Numbered from the stretch's first letter, positions 26,232 through 34,012 are shown. The stretch is DNA of 64,000 nucleotides from Nocardia arizonensis (GCF_001310275.1 NZ_LGYZ01000087.1:124001-188000); one strand, 5' to 3'. Translations and numbers: made by a program. Notes: generated by a model not told the origin, from the sequence alone.

Positions 26232-27746
26232 TCACGGTCCCTCCTGATCCTTCGGCGCGAGCCTCCATGCCTTGAAAGCGGCCCGTGCGCGGTCAGCGCG
26301 CCATTTCAGCCGCTTCTGGGCGTCGTTTGCCGAGGTCGGCGGCGGGGTGAGTTCCGCGACCGCGGCGATATCTTCGGCGGGTGCCGCTTCGGCCGGATTG
26401 CGTTCGTCCTTCATCGGCGCCTTGACCGATGCCGAGATGGTGCCCGTGACATCGGGGTCGACGTTCGGCCAGAGCATGAACTTTCCCGCTGAGGGCTCCT
26501 TGTCGCCAACAGGCGAGTGAGCGCGCAAGCCGCCGTGGCGGTCCTTGTTGATCGCCAGGTACGCCGAGCCGCCCTTACCTGGCGTGAATGGAACGTCGAC
26601 GGTCACGCGAATCGAGGTACCGCCGATCGCCCGCTTTTTCGCCATCGTTCCGCCAGCGCCATACGCCCGGGAGTCGCTGCCCTTTGACAGGTGGTCGATA
26701 CCGACCACGCACGCCCCGGTCCGCACCAACGGCTTGATCACTGCCGAATGGCACACGGTGAAGTCGTCGGCGCTGTTGGAGCTGTGGCCAAACATCGGCA
26801 GCAGCTCGCCGATGCTGTCGATTATGACGAGCGTCGGTTTCCATGCCTTCATGTGCTCGACGACCGCGTACAGGTCGCTCCTGTCCTCGGGTTCGATGTA
26901 GGCGAACCGGTCCTTGTCGCCGAGCACGGCCGGATCGGCGCCCATGTCGGACAGGCGATACCCGGTCGATTGCGGGCCGTTGTGATCCAAATCGAGGCGC
27001 AGGACTCGGCCACCCGCCTTGAGTTCGGCGACAGTGGCGTGGTCGGTGAGCAGCGTCTTACCGCACTCCGGATCGCCGATCACGGTGTTGTACTGCCCGC
27101 GATAGAACAGGCCGATCTTGTCGTCGCGGAGACATGCGGTCGGCGTCGGCGGTTCCGGGAGGGTGCCCGCGAACATGGCTGCCATGTCGAAATATCGGGG
27201 CAGTGCCGGTGTCGATATGTCGTCTCCAGGTGCGTCCCGGGGTGCGTCCCGAGTGCGTCCCGGATTTTCTCCGTGAGAGTCGGGACGCACTTTTCTCTCA
27301 CCGCTACTCGCGTCATCGTCTGACCTGGGGTTTTCGAAATCGGGACGCGTCCCGGGACTAGGGGCGGGACGCGTCCCGATTTCCGTCCGAACCGCGTCCG
27401 ACTGCGTCCCGGGGGTGCGTCCCAAGTGCGTCCCGGCATCGTCACCACGAACCACCTTGAGGGGTTGCCCGCGTCGAGTACGTTGACGCTCGCGCCGATG
27501 CGATGGCATGTCCTTCGGGCTGGGGTGCTCGCCGTCGATCTCGACTCCAGACGTCCACTGTGGAGGCGTGCCGTCGAGCGGTTCGCCCCTCTGCTGCGCG
27601 ACCTGGATGCGGTAGAACCTCTGGCACAGATTGCAGTCCGGCACGTATACGGCATGACTCGGGCAGTGCGCGGTCGGGGCTGGCATCACGCCCGAAGGCG
27701 CGACCGCAGCGGCCGCGCCTCGGGTGTCGTGCACGTTGTCGGTCAA
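26232..27746 (-). CDS. RepA-like AAA ATPase / replicative helicase-primase-type protein
   Basis: About 504 residues from TTG 27746, which overlaps the upstream stop by four bases (TTGA); GTG 27734 is the alternative. The N-terminus has a short Cys/His segment (HCPSHAVYVPDCNLC) that could bind zinc. Residues 70-185 are a disordered, arginine-rich linker. The ATPase core follows: Walker A GDPECGKTLLTD, Walker B-like PTLVIIDSIGELLP, sensor region GIDHLSKGSDSRAYGAGG, as in AAA_25/RepA hexameric helicases. It would initiate or drive replication of the excised element. A dense iteron-like array lies inside the linker-coding DNA. Confidence 0.8.
   Translation of the reverse strand: MTDNVHDTRGAAAAVAPSGVMPAPTAHCPSHAVYVPDCNLCQRFYRIQVAQQRGEPLDGTPPQWTSGVEIDGEHPSPKDMPSHRRERQRTRRGQPLKVVRGDDAGTHLGRTPGTQSDAVRTEIGTRPAPSPGTRPDFENPRSDDDASSGERKVRPDSHGENPGRTRDAPRDAPGDDISTPALPRYFDMAAMFAGTLPEPPTPTACLRDDKIGLFYRGQYNTVIGDPECGKTLLTDHATVAELKAGGRVLRLDLDHNGPQSTGYRLSDMGADPAVLGDKDRFAYIEPEDRSDLYAVVEHMKAWKPTLVIIDSIGELLPMFGHSSNSADDFTVCHSAVIKPLVRTGACVVGIDHLSKGSDSRAYGAGGTMAKKRAIGGTSIRVTVDVPFTPGKGGSAYLAINKDRHGGLRAHSPVGDKEPSAGKFMLWPNVDPDVTGTISASVKAPMKDERNPAEAAPAEDIAAVAELTPPPTSANDAQKRLKWRADRARAAFKAWRLAPKDQEGP
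27230..27435. repeat. Iteron-like array of GTGCGTCCCG inside the rep gene
   Basis: Copies of GTGCGTCCCG (or one mismatch) begin at 27230, 27242, 27253, 27402, 27415 and 27426, an inverted copy is at 27281-27290, and two perfect 14-bp palindromes CGGGACGCGTCCCG are at 27341-27354 and 27365-27378. This gives about eleven half-sites in 206 bases, within the linker-coding part of the RepA-like gene. The arrangement resembles the lambda origin inside gene O. Confidence 0.7.
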
Positions 27747-28093
27747 CGGCCACCGCCTAGCGTGGCCTGCGCGTAGTCGCGGGACTCGACCAGCTTGGCG
27801 CGAAGGGATGCCTCGAGTTCGGGCGCCATCGTCCCGAGGACTTCGAGCATCGGCGCGATGACGTTGCGGGCCAGCATCGGCAGCGTCATGGCCGCGATAT
27901 AGCCTGCCGCGTCCATGTCGACGCTTTCGAGCCATTCCACCGATACGCGGTCGATCGCGTCGTCATCTCCGGCCGCAGCAGCGAACTGGTACATCAAAAC
28001 CGTTGCTGCGGACTGCAACTCGGCCATGTCCGCAACACCGCGCGGGATACCGTCGTCACCGACGATCATGAACCTTCCTTCGGGTGCGCTCAC
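27743..28093 (-). CDS. Hypothetical prophage early protein
   Basis: 116 residues, acidic, largely helical (DAAGYIAAMTLPMLARNVIA, ELEASLRAKLVESRDYAQA), no family recognised. It overlaps the upstream gene by four bases (ATGA) and the downstream RepA-like gene by four (TTGA), so it belongs to the early replication operon. Confidence 0.6.
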   Translation of the reverse strand: MSAPEGRFMIVGDDGIPRGVADMAELQSAATVLMYQFAAAAGDDDAIDRVSVEWLESVDMDAAGYIAAMTLPMLARNVIAPMLEVLGTMAPELEASLRAKLVESRDYAQATLGGGR

Positions 28094-28389
28094 GCGGCCT
28101 GTCCTTTCGTTGTCGGTCGGTCGCTGGCGCGCCCGGTGTCGACGTGGCGGTCACCCGCCAAGTCGGACCGGAGCCGTTCGTCCAGGCGCGCGACGTACAC
28201 GGCGAAGGACTGCACAGACGGCAGCACCGCGAGTTCGTCACCTTCGCCGTCGACCAGCAGAATCAGCCGTGCCAGCGCGGCTTGCAGTTCCATGCGGTAG
28301 TTCGACCGGAAGTGACGCTGTGCCCATTCGGTCGGGGTGTAGCCGCGGGCCCATTCCTCGATCGCGGACTGAATCTCGGGGGATGCCAT
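28090..28389 (-). CDS. Hypothetical prophage early protein
   Basis: 99 residues from ATG 28389, which shares one base with the upstream stop (TGATG). It looks helical: SAIEEWARGYTPTEWAQRHF and AALARLILLVDGEGDELAVL. No recognised domain. Part of the tightly packed early operon 28946-25390 on the minus strand. Confidence 0.6.
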   Translation of the reverse strand: MASPEIQSAIEEWARGYTPTEWAQRHFRSNYRMELQAALARLILLVDGEGDELAVLPSVQSFAVYVARLDERLRSDLAGDRHVDTGRASDRPTTKGQAA

Positions 28390-28946
28390 CACCGCACCCC
28401 CTCCCCCGGCAGCGACTTCACGTACGCCTCGACTGCCGCGTGCTCGATGACGTGGTTCTCCACTGCGGTGGACAGGTGCACCACGCCGTTCGCCTCGTCG
28501 ACCAGATCGGCGACAGTCAACAGGTGATGCGCGATGCGCCGGGCCTCGGCGGTGGTCAACTCGAGCGAGGTACCGCGGTAGTGGCCCGTCGACCGCGCCG
28601 TGAACTCGATCTTCGAATTGCCGTCCTTCGCGCGGTGCGCGCCGACGTCCACGATGATCGGGAAGCACATCACCCACGGCATCGAGTTCAGCGCGGTCGA
28701 GTAGTCCACCGACAGGCACCCGTAGTCATCGGCGTCGGGGTCGACCGCGTGCAGTTCCTTGTTGTCGCAGAACGGCGCGCACCGGTCGCTCTCGGTGGCG
28801 GGCGGCAACGAGGCGCAGCCGTGACCGGGAGCGCACACGAACACCTGTCCGCCGCGCTCGTCGCGGAACCCTTCGGCCGGGCGCCACGGGCCGCGCTCGT
28901 CGCCGCAGTCGCGGCAGATGGGACGGGTGGACCGGGGTATCATCAT
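28389..28946 (-). CDS. Hypothetical prophage protein with N-terminal Cys pairs
   Basis: 185 residues. ICRDCGDE and CAPGHGC near the N-terminus could bind zinc. The C-terminal half (KIEFTARSTGHYRGTSLELT, AEARRIAHHLLTVADLVDEA) resembles a small domain found in proteins of streptomycete and nocardial integrative elements (perhaps DUF6907, not certain). It is the first gene of the early operon, just after the hairpin at 28982-29011. Confidence 0.6.
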   Translation of the reverse strand: MMIPRSTRPICRDCGDERGPWRPAEGFRDERGGQVFVCAPGHGCASLPPATESDRCAPFCDNKELHAVDPDADDYGCLSVDYSTALNSMPWVMCFPIIVDVGAHRAKDGNSKIEFTARSTGHYRGTSLELTTAEARRIAHHLLTVADLVDEANGVVHLSTAVENHVIEHAAVEAYVKSLPGEGVR

Positions 28947-28981
28947 GACGAAATCTCCTTGTCAGAGGGTTTGGTTTCGTT

Positions 28982-29011
28982 GGCCCGGGGCTGTGTCACC
29001 AGCTCCGGGCC
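28982..29011. terminator. Hairpin between the Xis-like gene and the early operon
   Basis: 28982-28992 pairs with 29001-29011 (GGCCCGGGGCT against AGCTCCGGGCC, one mismatch) with an 8-base loop. It lies in the leader between the Xis-like gene and the early operon on the minus strand and could be a terminator or antitermination target. Confidence 0.5.
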
Positions 29012-29037
29012 GCTCTGGTTTTCAGGTGGGGGATTCA

Positions 29038-29226
29038 TCACGCGGCGCCCGGCCGCTCCGTGTTGCGCTCGATCCAGTCGCGGACGTCGTCCCAGCGATA
29101 GAGGACCGAGGCACCGTTCTTGACGTACGGAATCCCCCGTCCGCGGTGCCGGTCATTCGCCAGCCGAGCGGGTGTGGTGCGCAGCACCTGCGCGACCTCT
29201 GCCGGGGTTGCCAGCTGTACATCCAT
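29038..29226 (-). CDS. Excisionase-type helix-turn-helix protein (Xis-like)
   Basis: 62 residues: ATPAEVAQVLRTTPARLAND is the first part of a MerR/excisionase (HTH_17) fold, followed by GRGIPYVKNGASVLYRWDDV, the wing, and DWIERN. It probably bends att DNA and directs the integrase to excise the element, or acts as a Cro-like switch. The ATG at 29226 has GGGAAG 6 bases upstream; an ATG two codons earlier (29232) is possible. The first operator sits directly upstream. Confidence 0.75.
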   Translation of the reverse strand: MDVQLATPAEVAQVLRTTPARLANDRHRGRGIPYVKNGASVLYRWDDVRDWIERNTERPGAA

Positions 29227-29236
29227 TTCCATCTTC

Positions 29237-29252
29237 CCTATCGAAATGATGT
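29237..29252. promoter_or_regulatory. Left operator of the lysogeny switch
   Basis: CCTATCGAAATGATGT, an exact inverted copy of 29348-29363, lies 11 bases upstream of the Xis-like start. It probably controls the early minus-strand promoter. Confidence 0.7.
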
Positions 29253-29347
29253 TTTTCTCCGACGAAACCGATCATTTTGTTCGGTCCCTTCGCCAGGATG
29301 CATGGTGATTGCCAGCAAGTCAAGATGATGTTCAGCAACGCTTGACG

Positions 29348-29363
29348 ACATCATTTCGATAGG
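29348..29363. promoter_or_regulatory. Right operator of the lysogeny switch
   Basis: ACATCATTTCGATAGG, the exact inverted copy of 29237-29252, ends 13 bases before the repressor's ATG. The pair frames the 95-base divergent promoter region, as expected for repressor operators. Confidence 0.7.
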
Positions 29364-29376
29364 CAATCCTCAGTGG

Positions 29377-29931
29377 ATGGCCGACAAGAAGAACCCCCTA
29401 GGTCCGACCGGGGAGACCGTGCGCCAGAACCTCAAGCGGTTACGCCAGCTTCGTAACCTGACCTACGCCGAACTGTCACGGCGACTCGAAGACATTCGCC
29501 CCATCCCGGTACTCGGCCTCTCTCGGATCGAGAAGGGTGATCGGCGAGTGGATGCCGACGACCTCATGGCGCTGTCTATCGCGCTCGAGGCGCCGCCCGC
29601 CGCACTACTGATGCCGAGGGCCGAGGATGAAACCACACTTGTCGATGTCTCAGGATCGCTCGAACCCATTACAGCGGAAGCACTTTGGCGCTGGCTGACC
29701 GTCCACAATCTCCCCGACGACCGCTTGACGTATGACTTGCTGCACACGCTTCCCGATTGGGTCGCAATGGATATCGAACTCGGCCGCGGCACGTGGGCGC
29801 GCGGCGTGCCGAGCGAGCAGGTCGCGGAGATGGTGAGCCGCGCCCGTGTTGAGGAGTTGAAACGCCTGATGATCGAAGGATGGCGCCCACCCAGAAAGGC
29901 CGAGAGGGAGTCTGACAATGGCGACGATTGA
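29377..29931 (+). CDS. Prophage immunity repressor (XRE family)
   Basis: 184 residues. The N-terminal helix-turn-helix (QNLKRLRQLRNLTYAELSRR, LGLSRIEKGDRRV) is XRE type; the C-terminal part (ITAEALWRWLTVHNLPDDR) is helical and probably mediates dimerisation. It is divergent from the Xis-like gene over the operator pair, and its last 14 bases overlap the integrase start, so lysogenic expression of repressor would also drive integrase. Confidence 0.8.
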   Translation: MADKKNPLGPTGETVRQNLKRLRQLRNLTYAELSRRLEDIRPIPVLGLSRIEKGDRRVDADDLMALSIALEAPPAALLMPRAEDETTLVDVSGSLEPITAEALWRWLTVHNLPDDRLTYDLLHTLPDWVAMDIELGRGTWARGVPSEQVAEMVSRARVEELKRLMIEGWRPPRKAERESDNGDD

Positions 29932-31087
29932 GGCATACGAGACGAAGGCGGGAAAGCGGTATCAGGTCCGATACCGCAAGCCCGACGGGAAGCAGACCAA
30001 GAAGCGCGGATTCCGGCGCAAGGTCGACGCCGAGCAGTTCTCGCACACGGTCGAGGTCAAGAAGCTCACCGGCGAGTACATCGCGCCGTCGATGGGGCGG
30101 CTCACCCTCGGGGAGCTCGGCCCGAAGTGGATCGCGCGACAGGTCCACATCAAGCCGTCATGGGCCGAGCGCATCGACTCGATTTGGCGCACACACATCG
30201 AGCCGCATTGGGGTGCAAGGCAACTCGCGTCGATAGAACGGTCAGAGATCAAGGATTGGATCGCGGGTATCAAGCGCGCGCCGTCGACGGTCGCCGACAT
30301 CCACACCGTGTTGTCACAGATGCTGGACGAGGCGGTCGAGGAGAAGCGGATACCGGCGAATCCGGCCGCCAAGCTCGATCTCCCCCGACGTCAGCCCGTT
30401 GAGCACAACTACCTCACGCACGACCAGGTGGCCGCGCTCACCGCTGAAGCGAAGTGGCCCGAAATCGTGATGCTGCTCGCGTACTCCGGAATGCGCTGGG
30501 GAGAGATGGCCGCGCTACGGCCGCGTGATGTCGACCTCGAGCGCAAACGCATCCGAATCGGCCGCTCCGCCTCCAAGGTCAACTCGCGCAGCGTGATCGG
30601 CACACCGAAGACATGGGAAATCCGGACCGTAGCCGTACCGGCCGAAGTGGCCCTGTTGCTGCGGCCCGTGGTCGTCGCGCAGAAGAATCCGAACGGCCTG
30701 CTATGGGCGCGTCCAGACGGCGAGCCGATCCGTCCGCCGACCACAACGCATTGGTTCGGCGCCGCGGTGCGTCGCTGCATCGAGGCATCCACGCCGCTCG
30801 ACGACGACGGGAATCCGACTGGCCCGGCGAGCTTCCCGCGTGTCACCGCGCACCAGCTGCGGCACACCGCGGCGTCGCTGATGATCGCGAGCGGTGCCCA
30901 TGTGAAGACCGTTCAGCGTCAGCTCGGGCACAAGACAGCCACGATGACGCTCGACAACTACGGACACCTGTTCGAGGACGATCTCGACGACGTGGCCGAA
31001 CGCATGGGCGAAGGGCTGCGCGGAGCTGCCGCGAGATGTGCCCAAAATGTGCCCACGACGCCGAACCTCCGCGTGGTCGGAGCATGA
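29918..31087 (+). CDS. int: Tyrosine integrase of the ssrA-targeting prophage
   Basis: 389 residues. The N-terminus has an arm-binding region (KAGKRYQVRYRKPDGKQTKK), then a SAM-like core-binding domain (residues about 65-155), and the catalytic domain: first arginine in SGMRWGEMAALRP, HQLRHTAASLMI with His and Arg, QLGHKTATMTLDNYGHL with the second His and the nucleophilic tyrosine. It integrates the element at the ssrA 3' end by recombining the 23-bp cores. It begins inside the repressor gene and ends 40 bases from att, convergent with ssrA. Confidence 0.93.
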   Translation: MATIEAYETKAGKRYQVRYRKPDGKQTKKRGFRRKVDAEQFSHTVEVKKLTGEYIAPSMGRLTLGELGPKWIARQVHIKPSWAERIDSIWRTHIEPHWGARQLASIERSEIKDWIAGIKRAPSTVADIHTVLSQMLDEAVEEKRIPANPAAKLDLPRRQPVEHNYLTHDQVAALTAEAKWPEIVMLLAYSGMRWGEMAALRPRDVDLERKRIRIGRSASKVNSRSVIGTPKTWEIRTVAVPAEVALLLRPVVVAQKNPNGLLWARPDGEPIRPPTTTHWFGAAVRRCIEASTPLDDDGNPTGPASFPRVTAHQLRHTAASLMIASGAHVKTVQRQLGHKTATMTLDNYGHLFEDDLDDVAERMGEGLRGAAARCAQNVPTTPNLRVVGA

Positions 31088-31089
31088 AA

Positions 31090-31122
31090 AGGCCCCTCAC
31101 CTGGGCTTCAGGTGAGGGGCCT
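31090..31122. terminator. Bidirectional terminator between int and ssrA
   Basis: 31090-31102 and 31110-31122 form a perfect 13-bp stem with a 7-base loop (GGGCTTC). It lies 3 bases after the integrase stop and 4 bases beyond the tmRNA 3' end. Confidence 0.8.
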
Positions 31123-31126
31123 CGAA

Positions 31127-31149
31127 TGGAGCTGCCGGGAATCGAACCC
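31127..31149. repeat. Proximal attachment site in the ssrA 3' end
   Basis: The last 23 bases of the tmRNA gene, repeated exactly at 17098-17120. They cover the CCA end, the acceptor strand and part of the T-arm, so integration keeps the tmRNA intact. Confidence 0.85.
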
Positions 31150-31494
31150 GGGTCCTCCGCCGCGTCTTCAGGGCTTCTCCGTGTGCAGTTCGCTGTGTCT
31201 CTGCTCGGATCTCCGGGTCTCACGAACAAGCTCGGATGACGATCCCAGTCGCTGTTGGATGTCCCGTCCGGCTCCGCGACCGAGTCGGACGGTAATTCCC
31301 TCTAGCTGATGCCAGTACCCGGGCCGAGGGACGAGCCCGGACTGACAGAGACGCCTGCTACTTAGGCAGCGAGGGCGTACTCGCGCTGATGAGAATCGGC
31401 GCTTAATTGGTTGCAGCGACGCTTACGGTGGTCTCTTGCCTGCACCGACACGCTTCCCCTGAATCAACGTACGCAGTCGAAACCGTTCAGCCCC
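31127..31494 (-). ncRNA. ssrA: tmRNA
   Basis: 368 bases. The 5' end starts GGGGCTGAACGGTTTCGACT (at 31494 downwards), the canonical tmRNA start, and the 3' end has the T-arm motif GGTTCGATTCCCGG and an encoded CCA at 31127-31129. The tag frame (31400 down to TAA at 31372-31374) encodes ADSHQREYALAA, one residue different from the mycobacterial ADSHQRDYALAA. It rescues stalled ribosomes with SmpB, whose gene lies upstream at 33202-33675. The 3' end serves as a phage attachment site. Confidence 0.95.
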
Positions 31495-31828
31495 GCACGT
31501 GCCCGCACCTTGCGGGCTAGTCATGGTAACACTCGCGCCCACCCGGATCATTCCCGTATCCACCCCCGCACCACAGTGGTGTGAAACACGCATCACCCAC
31601 AATTGGGTGAGGGGCGTATGCCGCCGGGACCGACGGTGGAGGCGGTCGCCGGCGATCTTGCTCACGACGGACGCGACGCCCCGAAATCGCGGATAGGGGC
31701 GGGGAACGGGGGATATCGAGTCGTGTCCTTAACCGCCTCGGCGGCACAGGGCGTCCGGGTACTGTTGCCGATCGTCCGTCACCGAAATGAAATGGGCTTC
31801 GGACGGGCTGGTTCTGAGGGAGCAATAC
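31495..31828. other. Divergent regulatory region between ssrA and the lipoprotein gene
   Basis: 334 bases without a gene. It must carry the ssrA promoter (minus) and the lipoprotein promoter (plus). A small hairpin, GCCCGCA with TGCGGGC, lies just upstream of the tmRNA 5' end (about 31503-31519). No other structure was recognised. Confidence 0.5.
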
Positions 31829-33130
31829 ATGGCATTCACACGTGGCAGGCGCCGATCGTTACGCGGCGCCGCCGTGCCGCTGATCATCGGTCTCATCCTG
31901 GCCGGATGCTCGAAGGAAGTGGACCCTGATTCTGGGCCGGGCGTCACGCACTCGCCGTGCCCTCATGCGGTCCACCAGGACACCGGGTGCATCTACCTAG
32001 GGGTTCTCAGCGATCTCGGGGGTGGTCCATACGCGGTGCTGGGCAAGTCTCTCCAGGATGGTCAGTTGGCGTTCTGGAACGAGGTGAACAGGGCGGGCGG
32101 TATCGGCGGATACGAGATCGATATCTCGAAATACGCGCGGGACACCGCGTACGATTCGCGCAAACATGCGGAGCAATATTCGCAGATCGAACCGAATATC
32201 CTCGCACTGGCGATGAGCCTCGGTACCGCGCAGACTCTGGCGGTGCTGCCGAAGATGGATGCCGCGAATATGATCACCGCCGCAGGCACCCTGTGGTCGG
32301 GCTGGCAGTATCGCGATACGGACCTGAATCTCGTATTCGACTCCATCTATTCCTATTGCACGGAAGCGATGCTCGGACTCGATTGGTTCGCGCATACGCA
32401 CTATCAGCCGCAGAACATCGCGATCGTCGCCTTCCGCGGCAATTACGGCGGCGACTACGCCAACGGCGTCCTGAAGTGGGCCGGTGTGAACGGCGTGCGG
32501 GTCGGCGCCCGCATCGACACCGGGCCGAATACCGAGGTCGGCAATCAAGCCCGTACCGTCGCCGAAATTCTCTCCACACCGGCCGATCTCGTCATGCTGG
32601 CGACCGGACCGGCCGAAACGGCGGAGATCGTGGGCTCACTGGCCGCGGCGGGCTATACCGGGCGGTTCCTCGGCTCGGCCCCGACCTGGAACGGCGCGCT
32701 GTTGCAGACTCCGGCGGCACGCCCGCTGACCGCGCTCTACAACTACACCTCCCCGGTCGACGGGTGGGATGGCAATAGTCCGGGTGCCCAGCACGCACGG
32801 GCCGCCGCGGCGCACGAACCGACCAACTGGGGTTACAACCTCGGCTGGGCGGTCTCCTACCCGATGAAGGCGGCGCTCACCGCCGCCGCCGCGAAAGGCG
32901 GGTTCAACCGGGTGGCCATGCGCCGGGCCGTCGACAATCTGAGGGTGGAATCCGAAGGTATGGCGGGCGCCACCACCTACGGCGGACCCGGCCCAAATTT
33001 GGCCGATCAGCAGGCGATGATCAACGCCCCCGATATGGACGCGCCGCTCGGCTCACGAACCCTGGTCACGGCCTACCACGGCTCCACGCTGGAACGGGCC
33101 ACCCTGACCGGGCCCTGCGCCGCGTTCTGA
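31829..33130 (+). CDS. Branched-chain amino-acid-type ABC substrate-binding lipoprotein
   Basis: 433 residues with a lipoprotein signal (basic GRRRSLRG, hydrophobic VPLIIGLIL, lipobox LAGC with Cys27). The mature part is a type I periplasmic-binding fold of the LivK kind: YLGVLSDLGGGPYAVLGKSL, AFWNEVNRAGGIGGYEID, and a second lobe with QNIAIVAFRGNYGGDYANG. It should be anchored outside the cytoplasmic membrane and bind amino acids, amides or small ketone/urea-like ligands. No permease or ATPase genes accompany it. The ATG has GGGAG 8 bases upstream. Confidence 0.85.
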   Translation: MAFTRGRRRSLRGAAVPLIIGLILAGCSKEVDPDSGPGVTHSPCPHAVHQDTGCIYLGVLSDLGGGPYAVLGKSLQDGQLAFWNEVNRAGGIGGYEIDISKYARDTAYDSRKHAEQYSQIEPNILALAMSLGTAQTLAVLPKMDAANMITAAGTLWSGWQYRDTDLNLVFDSIYSYCTEAMLGLDWFAHTHYQPQNIAIVAFRGNYGGDYANGVLKWAGVNGVRVGARIDTGPNTEVGNQARTVAEILSTPADLVMLATGPAETAEIVGSLAAAGYTGRFLGSAPTWNGALLQTPAARPLTALYNYTSPVDGWDGNSPGAQHARAAAAHEPTNWGYNLGWAVSYPMKAALTAAAAKGGFNRVAMRRAVDNLRVESEGMAGATTYGGPGPNLADQQAMINAPDMDAPLGSRTLVTAYHGSTLERATLTGPCAAF

Positions 33131-33201
33131 CCGTCGGCCCGACCAGCCCGCGAACCGACCGCGCAACGGACACTACTGTCGCGGGTATCCGGGCCGACGC
33201 T

Positions 33202-33675
33202 CTAACGCATTCCCTTGATGCGACGGCCGAGTTCGCGAGTGACCTCGCGCTCGGCCGTCCGCCTGGCCATATCCTGGCGCTTGTCGTAATCCTGCTTACC
33301 TCTGGCCAGTGCCAATTCGACCTTCACCTTGCCGTCGGAGAAATACATCGACAGCGGCACCAACGTCTGGTTGCCCTCGCGGGACTTGCCGACCAGCCGT
33401 TCGATCTCCCGCTTGTGCAGTAGGAGCTTGCGCACCCGACGCGGCGAGTGATTGGTCCACGTACCGTGGCTGAACTCGGGAATATGCAGCCCGCGCAGCC
33501 ACACCTCACCGTTGTCCACGGTCGCGAACGCGTCAACCAGGGATGCCTTGCCCTCGCGCAGGCTCTTCACCTCGGTACCCACCAGCGCGATCCCGGCCTC
33601 GTAGACGTCCAGGATCGTGTAGTTGTGCCGCGCCCTGCGGTTGGTCGCGATGACCTTGCGCCCCTTCTCCTTCAT
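33202..33675 (-). CDS. smpB: SsrA-binding protein SmpB
   Basis: 157 residues matching SmpB along its length: NRRARHNYTILDVYEAGI, GTEVKSLREGKASLVDA, the RNA-binding beta-barrel, and the basic C-terminal tail ARGKQDYDKRQDMARR that enters the empty mRNA channel. It delivers alanyl-tmRNA to stalled ribosomes. In mycobacteria smpB follows ftsX directly; here about 24 kb separates them. A long-range inverted repeat, CGTCGGCCCG and CGGGCCGACG (33132-33141, 33190-33199), between smpB and the convergent lipoprotein gene may help termination. Confidence 0.96.
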   Translation of the reverse strand: MKEKGRKVIATNRRARHNYTILDVYEAGIALVGTEVKSLREGKASLVDAFATVDNGEVWLRGLHIPEFSHGTWTNHSPRRVRKLLLHKREIERLVGKSREGNQTLVPLSMYFSDGKVKVELALARGKQDYDKRQDMARRTAEREVTRELGRRIKGMR

Positions 33676-34012
33676 GCTTCACCGCCTACACGAAATACCT
33701 GTTCAGCGCCACTATTGGCCACCAGTTGATCGGCGTGGTCCCGTAGTGGTCCCGTCCCTGGAACATAGTCCAGCCCGGTCCCGCCGCCCGGTCCCGTCAC
33801 GCGACCGCGCGGTCCCATCACCTTCATATCCATCTACATCCTTGTAGCACGTCTGCCCGGGCAGGCAGCAAGTCGATTAGGATCGCCGGGCCAGATCCGA
33901 TCCAGCTTACGGGCACCCTCTTCGGCAGCACCGACGTGGCGCCGACCACACAGTTCCCTCAGCCATCGGCCCGCCGCGTCGCGTCGCGTCCAGTTCCTCC
34001 TCGAGCGCTCCG
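33676..34012. other. Island edge with repeated GGTCCC motifs
   Basis: 337 bases without a gene. GGTCCCG or GGTCCC(A) recurs at least five times between about 33736 and 33820. This is the upstream side of smpB and probably the junction of the genomic island. Confidence 0.4.

Larger units (their letters stand above)
17098..31149. mobile_element. 14-kb ssrA-integrated prophage or satellite-like element
   Basis: Bounded by the 23-bp att repeats. At the ssrA end lie the integrase and repressor (plus strand) and then, on the minus strand, Xis-like protein, a run of small genes, a RepA-like ATPase, two small DNA-binding proteins, hypothetical proteins and a giant tape-measure protein; at the far end lie an XRE regulator and two small genes. 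No terminase, portal, major capsid, protease, tail tube, baseplate, holin or endolysin gene is recognisable. It may be a deleted prophage or a satellite dependent on a helper phage. Confidence 0.8.

Noticed and set aside
25885..27435. CRISPR array
   Set aside because: The repeats are 10 bp, in both orientations and irregularly spaced inside genes, with no cas genes; they look like iterons rather than CRISPR.
33132..33199. 10-bp inverted repeat between the lipoprotein gene and smpB as a terminator
   Set aside because: The 48-base loop is too long for a confident intrinsic terminator; mentioned only in the smpB entry.
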